Assembly (NCBI RefSeq): GCF_003585925.1 | Contig: NZ_NRJH01000012.1 | Coordinates: forward strand, 1 to 64,000 | Length of the DNA: 64,000 nucleotides | Reading direction: 5' to 3' | From: Psittacicella melopsittaci | GTDB taxonomy: Bacteria; Pseudomonadota; Gammaproteobacteria; Enterobacterales; Psittacicellaceae | Part shown: piece by piece, positions 59,698-64,000 of the stretch | Layout of the letters: each line of letters starts with the position of its first letter | How positions within the stretch are numbered: position 1 is the stretch's first letter | The notes under the pieces: model-generated | Databases searched by the model: none | What the model was told of the DNA's origin: nothing | What the model saw: the letters and a program-made list of their open reading frames with translations, nothing else | Made by a program: the position numbers and the translations under genes

Positions 59698-61308
59698 ATG
59701 ATTCCGCAAAATAACGCAAAATTCCCAACAGATCCTGAAAGTGGCAAAAAACGCCCTTTAGAAGAACAGCAAGAAGAGCAGCAAGAGCAAGCTCAACAAG
59801 GGCAAGAGCAACAACGTACTCCGCCACACAATGATACTATTATTATTGAACCACCAAAGTACCGCTTTCTTGGTTTAATGGTGGTATTAGCATTAGGTCT
59901 TTCTGGCTTTGCTGTTTATAAAATGTATGAGCCATCAATTTTTAATACGCAAGATTTAGAAGCTACTAGCTCTAAATATGTGTCTTTAACTGACTTTAAT
60001 GCCTTCAAAAACTCTACTCAACAAGATATTGAAATTCTAAAAATTAAATACAATATCTTACAACAACAGTTTGATTCGCGTTTTAACCAAACGACAACAA
60101 CTTTTGATCGTACCTTTGGCGGAGCATCAACTAACAACAATAATGCCACCAACACAGGTACTACTAACTTTAATAGTAACAATTTAAATCGTGTTCTTGA
60201 TAACTATGTAACCATCGAGAACCTCAATACCACGATTAACAATTTAAATACTAATCTGCAAACGCAGATTACTAATCTTGCTAATCGTGTAAATACGCTC
60301 GAACAAAATAACTCTAGCAATAGTGCTGCTCCAGCACCTGCTCCGGCACCAGCTCCTGCTCCTGCCCACCCAAGTTTAACTAGCGAGCAAGTACAAAACT
60401 TAATTAGCCAGGCTATTAACACCGAGGGCTTTAAAACCTATATTGGGACTTTAATTGCTCAATATGTGTTACAAAACCCAAGCTTTACGCAAGCTGATCG
60501 TGAGCAGTTAACTAGCGATATTGCTAAAAATGTTTCTGAGCAAGTATTAGCTCAAGTTAATAATCGTATTACGCAAACGTCACAAAACCTAACACGCCAA
60601 ATTAATGAACAGTTACCAACTGCCATTAACAATAGCGTGCAACAAGCACAAGAGTCGGCTTTAACGCAACTCTATACGCAAGTTAACAGTGTTTTAGTGC
60701 ACCAAAGCTTATTACAAATCCAAGGGCAAATTAACGCTAATGCTAGCCTAGATACCATTATCACGAATTTACGTATTGCCGCAAGCCTAGCTCCAAATGA
60801 GCAAGTGCGCAATGCAATTCAAACTGATATTTCGAATCTAGCTAATGGTCGTGCTGATAATGAAACTACCCAAGTAGTAAACAACATTATTGGTCAAATT
60901 AACCAAGTTGCGAATCTTCCTAACTTAAGTCAAGAACAAATCCAGCAAGTAGCTTCTAACTCAGAAAACGAGTCTTCATTTAGTAAAGCAACTAAAGACT
61001 TTTTCGCTAAATTTGTTCAAGTACAAAAAGTTGGTCAAGGTTTAGATTTATCGAGCGCTAACCTCAATCTCTACTTACAAGAGAACATTAAACTCAACTT
61101 ACAAAATGCTCTTATAGCTATTGGAGCTAACAACTCTGAAGCTTATCAGCAGAGCCTAGACAATGCTCTTAATGTTCTAACGCAAGTATATCCGCAAGAT
61201 AATGAAGCCGTAAAAGCATTAGTAGCGACCCTAACTGAATTAAATAAACATAGAATTTCTTACAATTCTAGTTATCAACTTGGGGCTTTAACTCTCTTTA
61301 ATAAATAA
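59698..61308 (+). CDS. hemX: HemX-like membrane protein
   Basis: The start is set at the ATG giving MIPQNNAKFP; an upstream in-frame TTG is weaker. The order is a Gln/Glu-rich cytoplasmic N-terminus (EEQQEEQQEQAQQGQEQQ), one membrane segment (LMVVLALGLSGFAVYKMY, about residues 62-80), a coiled-coil, an Ala/Pro hinge (APAPAPAPAPAPAH) and a long periplasmic Gln/Asn-rich helical domain. This layout and the following hemY fit HemX, an inner-membrane protein linked to haem synthesis though not an active methyltransferase in gammaproteobacteria. At 536 residues it is longer than E. coli HemX (393). hemC and hemD are not adjacent here. The call leans on context. Confidence 0.75.
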   Translation: MIPQNNAKFPTDPESGKKRPLEEQQEEQQEQAQQGQEQQRTPPHNDTIIIEPPKYRFLGLMVVLALGLSGFAVYKMYEPSIFNTQDLEATSSKYVSLTDFNAFKNSTQQDIEILKIKYNILQQQFDSRFNQTTTTFDRTFGGASTNNNNATNTGTTNFNSNNLNRVLDNYVTIENLNTTINNLNTNLQTQITNLANRVNTLEQNNSSNSAAPAPAPAPAPAPAHPSLTSEQVQNLISQAINTEGFKTYIGTLIAQYVLQNPSFTQADREQLTSDIAKNVSEQVLAQVNNRITQTSQNLTRQINEQLPTAINNSVQQAQESALTQLYTQVNSVLVHQSLLQIQGQINANASLDTIITNLRIAASLAPNEQVRNAIQTDISNLANGRADNETTQVVNNIIGQINQVANLPNLSQEQIQQVASNSENESSFSKATKDFFAKFVQVQKVGQGLDLSSANLNLYLQENIKLNLQNALIAIGANNSEAYQQSLDNALNVLTQVYPQDNEAVKALVATLTELNKHRISYNSSYQLGALTLFNK

Positions 61309-61337
61309 CATTTTTGATTTTTAAGGTTATCCAACGC

Positions 61338-62615
61338 ATGTTTCGTATCTTAATCTGGTGTTTTCTGTTTGTGGTGATCTTAGCGGCAGCTCCTTTCTTG
61401 CTAAGTCACAATGGGCAGGTAATTATATATTTTGGCGAGTATAGCTATACACTCTCGCTCTTGACCTTTTTAGTAATTTTTCTTGTTGCTTTAGGTGTGC
61501 TTGAAGTTCTAGCATGCCTTGCACGTTGGTTATATCATCTGTTCTTTGATTGGTATCTCCAACGTCGTCAAAGACGTCAAGCTAAAGCCGACCGCTTAGT
61601 AGAAAAAGGTCTACGCCAAGCTCTAGTTGGTGATTATCGTCAAGCCCAAAAAACTTTGGCTAAATCAGCAACTAAAGCAAATTTACCTTTTTACAACCTC
61701 AGTCAAACTTTTGATTTGGCAATTCGTAATCGTAATACACGTCTGGCTAAAGACTTACTTATTCGTATGCTCGAAAATAGCCAAGGCACAGCCCAAGATC
61801 AAAAAATTATTGACCTGAGTAAATTAAAATACTTTGTTGCCACTAAACAATGGCAAAAAGCAAGTAACTTTTTGTCACGCATTCGTCTCAATAACTCTAC
61901 CGAGGAAGTATTATTGCTAGCACGTAATGTTTACTTACATACTAACCAGTATGCTTTACTCGAAGACTTATTACCGCAATTAGTGCGACAAGAATATTTA
62001 GCTCCTGAGCAAGCCCAACAAGATCTGCAATGGGCTTACCATGGCTTTATTCAACGTCAATTAAAAGAACAAAATAATAATCCGCAAGCTTTAGTAACCT
62101 GGTTCGAAGCGCAAAACCGCGAGCATCGTTCGGATCTTCTTTTCCGCAACCAAATGCTGCAAACGCTTATTAAGCTCGAAGCTTATTTACCAGCTATCGA
62201 CCTAGCTACACAAACCTTGCGTCGTTGTCCTTTAGAGCAAGTTGAAGCTTCTAACTTCTTTGAGCTTGTAGGACAAATTCCTCATGACAGTCCAGATGAC
62301 AAACTTTGTCGTGCTTTAGAAAAAGTATTAGGCAAAACGCAACCTGCAACCCAATTTGCTTTAATGTCGTTGCTTGCTCGCCTTTACTATCGCCAAAATC
62401 AATATGAACAAGCTCAAACTTGGATTGATAAGCTCATTAGCGATGACAAAGAACTTTCTCCAGATACTATACTTTTAGCTCAAGTGGTGTATCGTAAAAA
62501 CAACGCCCGAGAAAAACTTCTTGGCCTGACTAACCTTATTGATACGCAATATAATTTATCTGAAACTACGGCAAATACTCCTGCCACTGCCTCTGATGAG
62601 AATACAGATAAATAA
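61338..62615 (+). CDS. hemY: HemY-like protein
   Basis: The start is set at the ATG of MFRILIWCFLFVV, with AAGG 11 bases upstream; an in-frame TTG at 61314 would add eight residues. Two membrane segments lie at the N-terminus (about 2-20 and 38-62) around NGQVIIYFGEYSYTLSLL, the HemY N-terminal signature, then a basic segment (YLQRRQRRQAKADR) and TPR-like helical repeats to the end. Length 425 is close to E. coli HemY (398). It follows hemX directly and is linked by context to haem metabolism, with no enzymatic activity known. A strong terminator follows. Confidence 0.88.
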   Translation: MFRILIWCFLFVVILAAAPFLLSHNGQVIIYFGEYSYTLSLLTFLVIFLVALGVLEVLACLARWLYHLFFDWYLQRRQRRQAKADRLVEKGLRQALVGDYRQAQKTLAKSATKANLPFYNLSQTFDLAIRNRNTRLAKDLLIRMLENSQGTAQDQKIIDLSKLKYFVATKQWQKASNFLSRIRLNNSTEEVLLLARNVYLHTNQYALLEDLLPQLVRQEYLAPEQAQQDLQWAYHGFIQRQLKEQNNNPQALVTWFEAQNREHRSDLLFRNQMLQTLIKLEAYLPAIDLATQTLRRCPLEQVEASNFFELVGQIPHDSPDDKLCRALEKVLGKTQPATQFALMSLLARLYYRQNQYEQAQTWIDKLISDDKELSPDTILLAQVVYRKNNAREKLLGLTNLIDTQYNLSETTANTPATASDENTDK

Positions 62616-62632
62616 TTGGTTAACCTCTTTAC

Positions 62633-62663
62633 GACTCTAAGATTTTTCTTAGAGTCTTTTTTT
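62633..62663 (+). terminator. Terminator of hemX-hemY
   Basis: GACTCTAAG / CTTAGAGTC with a six-base loop, then TTTTTTT. Confidence 0.92.
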
Positions 62664-62667
62664 GTAC

Positions 62668-62707
62668 TATAATATAAAAACCTGTAATTTTTTTTGGCTT
62701 GTTTTAT
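62668..62707 (+). promoter_or_regulatory. Promoter of the EamA exporter gene
   Basis: TATAAT at 62668-62673 lies directly behind the hemY terminator; start near 62680, 28 bases before the ATG at 62708. Confidence 0.6.
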
Positions 62708-63994
62708 ATGTCTAACTTAACTAAAGGAATAATCCTAACTTTATTATCGGTGCTTATGTCGGCACTTATGGGATTAATCTTTAAAAGTATTGGCGAACAT
62801 ATTTCCGTTTATGAAAAGGTTTTTGCTCGTGGTTTAGCCTCTTTGCTGATTACTTTGGTAGTGATTTACTTTTTACGCCGTAGTGTACGCATCTACAATC
62901 GTAAAAACAAGCTCACCATGGAGCAAGCGCAATTGGCACATGTGGCTATGACCACAGCAACTGGGGCACCTTCTACTTCCTTAAGTACGGCCGCAACCAT
63001 AGTTAAAGCCCACAAAGTGATTAAACCAGATCCCGATGGACCAGTTAAGCTTATGGCTACGGGCCTTAAAGTACCGCATTATTTTGGGGCACTAAGCAAC
63101 TGGAAAATGCTCTTGGTTCGTGGGCTGACGGGGACTACGGCTATGTTTACCTATATTTACACCTGTAATACCCTTAGTCTTGCCGATGCCGATATGATGG
63201 TTAAACTTTGTTCGGTGTTTTTAATAATTATTAGTGCTTTTTTCTTACATGAAAAAACCTCTATTACGCAATTTACGGTAGTAATAGTGTCACTCTTAGG
63301 AGCAATTTTTATTATTAAACCTAATTTTAATAATCCAAATTTGCTCTCGTATTTAATTGGCTTAGGGGGAACTCTAGCTCTAGCCTTAACCTATATTTCC
63401 GTACGTAAACTCACCACTACTAATAATGGGGAGCATCCGCTAACTATTGAATGCTGTTTAGCTCTTACTATAGTGATAACTACTATTTTGCCAACCTTGT
63501 ACTATTTCCAAGGCTTTAGCGGGCAAGGGAAGTATTATTTTCTCTTAGTGCTGGCAGCTCTACTCTCGGTAATTGGGCAGTATACTTTTACTTTTGCATT
63601 TAAGTATGCTCCCTCAGTAGAAATTAGTGTCTATGGCTATTCCTCGCTTCTTTGGAATTGCTTATTTGGTTTTGTCTTCTTTGCTACTATTCCCGATGTT
63701 TATTCGGTAATAGGCTATCTGGCCATAGTTGCCTCAGGTATCTATCTGTTCTTCTATAACAAGCGTCGCTTAAAAGTATTAAGCAGTATCCGCAAAATGT
63801 TAAAAGCAGAGGCTCAGGCTCGCAAACGTAAAGAGCAAGAGCAAAAGCAAAAGCAAAAATCTCAAGCTCAGCAAGAGCCAAAGCACAGTGAGCAAGCTCA
63901 ACAACAAGAGCATGATACGGCAAAGCTAAACTCTCAAGCTAAAGAGCAAGATACGACACAGCCAAACTCCCAAGCTCAAGAACAAACTACCTGA
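62708..63994 (+). CDS. EamA-family (DMT) transporter with Gln-rich tail
   Basis: Ten hydrophobic segments in the two EamA repeats: the first half (IILTLLSVLMSALMGLIF to DADMMVKLCSVFLIIISAFFL) has an insert of about 55 residues after the second helix, and the second half starts at LLSYLIGLGGTLALALTYI. The family exports small metabolites. The ATG at 62708 (MSNLTKG) is preferred over an in-frame TTG three codons upstream. The last 65 residues form a charged, Gln-rich tail (KEQEQKQKQKSQAQQEPK) not usual for the family. The stop codon is six bases before the window end. Confidence 0.88.
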   Translation: MSNLTKGIILTLLSVLMSALMGLIFKSIGEHISVYEKVFARGLASLLITLVVIYFLRRSVRIYNRKNKLTMEQAQLAHVAMTTATGAPSTSLSTAATIVKAHKVIKPDPDGPVKLMATGLKVPHYFGALSNWKMLLVRGLTGTTAMFTYIYTCNTLSLADADMMVKLCSVFLIIISAFFLHEKTSITQFTVVIVSLLGAIFIIKPNFNNPNLLSYLIGLGGTLALALTYISVRKLTTTNNGEHPLTIECCLALTIVITTILPTLYYFQGFSGQGKYYFLLVLAALLSVIGQYTFTFAFKYAPSVEISVYGYSSLLWNCLFGFVFFATIPDVYSVIGYLAIVASGIYLFFYNKRRLKVLSSIRKMLKAEAQARKRKEQEQKQKQKSQAQQEPKHSEQAQQQEHDTAKLNSQAKEQDTTQPNSQAQEQTT

Positions 63995-64000
63995 GCCCAG

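Noticed and set aside
1-64000. CRISPR array among the repeats
   Set aside because: All regular repeats are in-frame coding repeats or tandem low-complexity units without unique spacers; no cas genes are present.

Overview
This is an AT-rich chromosomal stretch from a Gram-negative bacterium, most likely a host-associated gammaproteobacterium near Pasteurellales or Succinivibrionaceae. Evidence for this: a fused thrA with thrABC, the corC-lnt pair, hemX-hemY, perfect CRP sites (TGTGA-N6-TCACA), a Fur-type palindrome, an ESPR signal on a two-partner-secretion adhesin, two signal-peptide-bearing porin-like proteins, and lipoprotein N-acyltransferase. The dense uptake-signal 9-mers of true Pasteurellaceae were not seen, so the genus is left open. 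No tRNA, rRNA, CRISPR array, prophage or insertion sequence was recognised.

Layout. 1-3450: 3' part of a giant Asn/Thr-rich adhesin built from 267-bp (89-residue) repeats. 3687-9720: trmD, then thrABC on the minus strand, led by a thrL-type leader peptide (MFLNLTTTTLK) and a transcription attenuator. 10308-16040: corC with a 14-copy heptad tail, lnt, and the periplasmic nucleotidase cpdB. 16139-22172: two porin-like proteins around an unrecognised 714-residue protein. 22477-22733: a CRP-site promoter driving an orphan terminated transcript. 22986-30865: two tandem HsdR-type restriction subunits with no hsdM or hsdS beside them. 31130-35169: an ECF importer (T, fused A-A', S) with a SAM hydroxide adenosyltransferase. 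37044-48734: a 3896-residue TpsA-type adhesin. 49384-49780: a Fur-box small RNA candidate plus further hairpins. 49985-53583: asd, a small basic protein, a secreted nuclease-fold protein lacking its catalytic residues, and serB. 54328-56179: a UPF0126/TRIC membrane protein and a DeoR regulator with a CRP site. 56863-57113: two more candidate small RNAs in tandem. 57163-63994: aldo/keto reductase, NTF2-like protein, NAD(P)-binding protein, hemX, hemY, and an EamA exporter.

Themes. Aspartate-family and serine synthesis recur (asd, thrABC, serB). CpdB, the SAM hydrolase and the ECF system point to scavenging of nucleosides and related compounds. Two very large adhesins saturated with N-x-S/T sequons and two porins make the window rich in surface proteins. 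Long intergenic spaces hold strand-asymmetric low-complexity DNA and several compact promoter-hairpin-terminator units that look like small RNA genes. Several conserved membrane proteins (CorC, UPF0126, HemX, EamA) carry added Gln/Ala/Glu-rich tails. The most unusual items are the orphan paired HsdR genes, the small RNA candidates, the sequon-saturated adhesins and the catalytically dead nuclease-fold protein. All function calls rest on motif recognition by eye; no searches were run.
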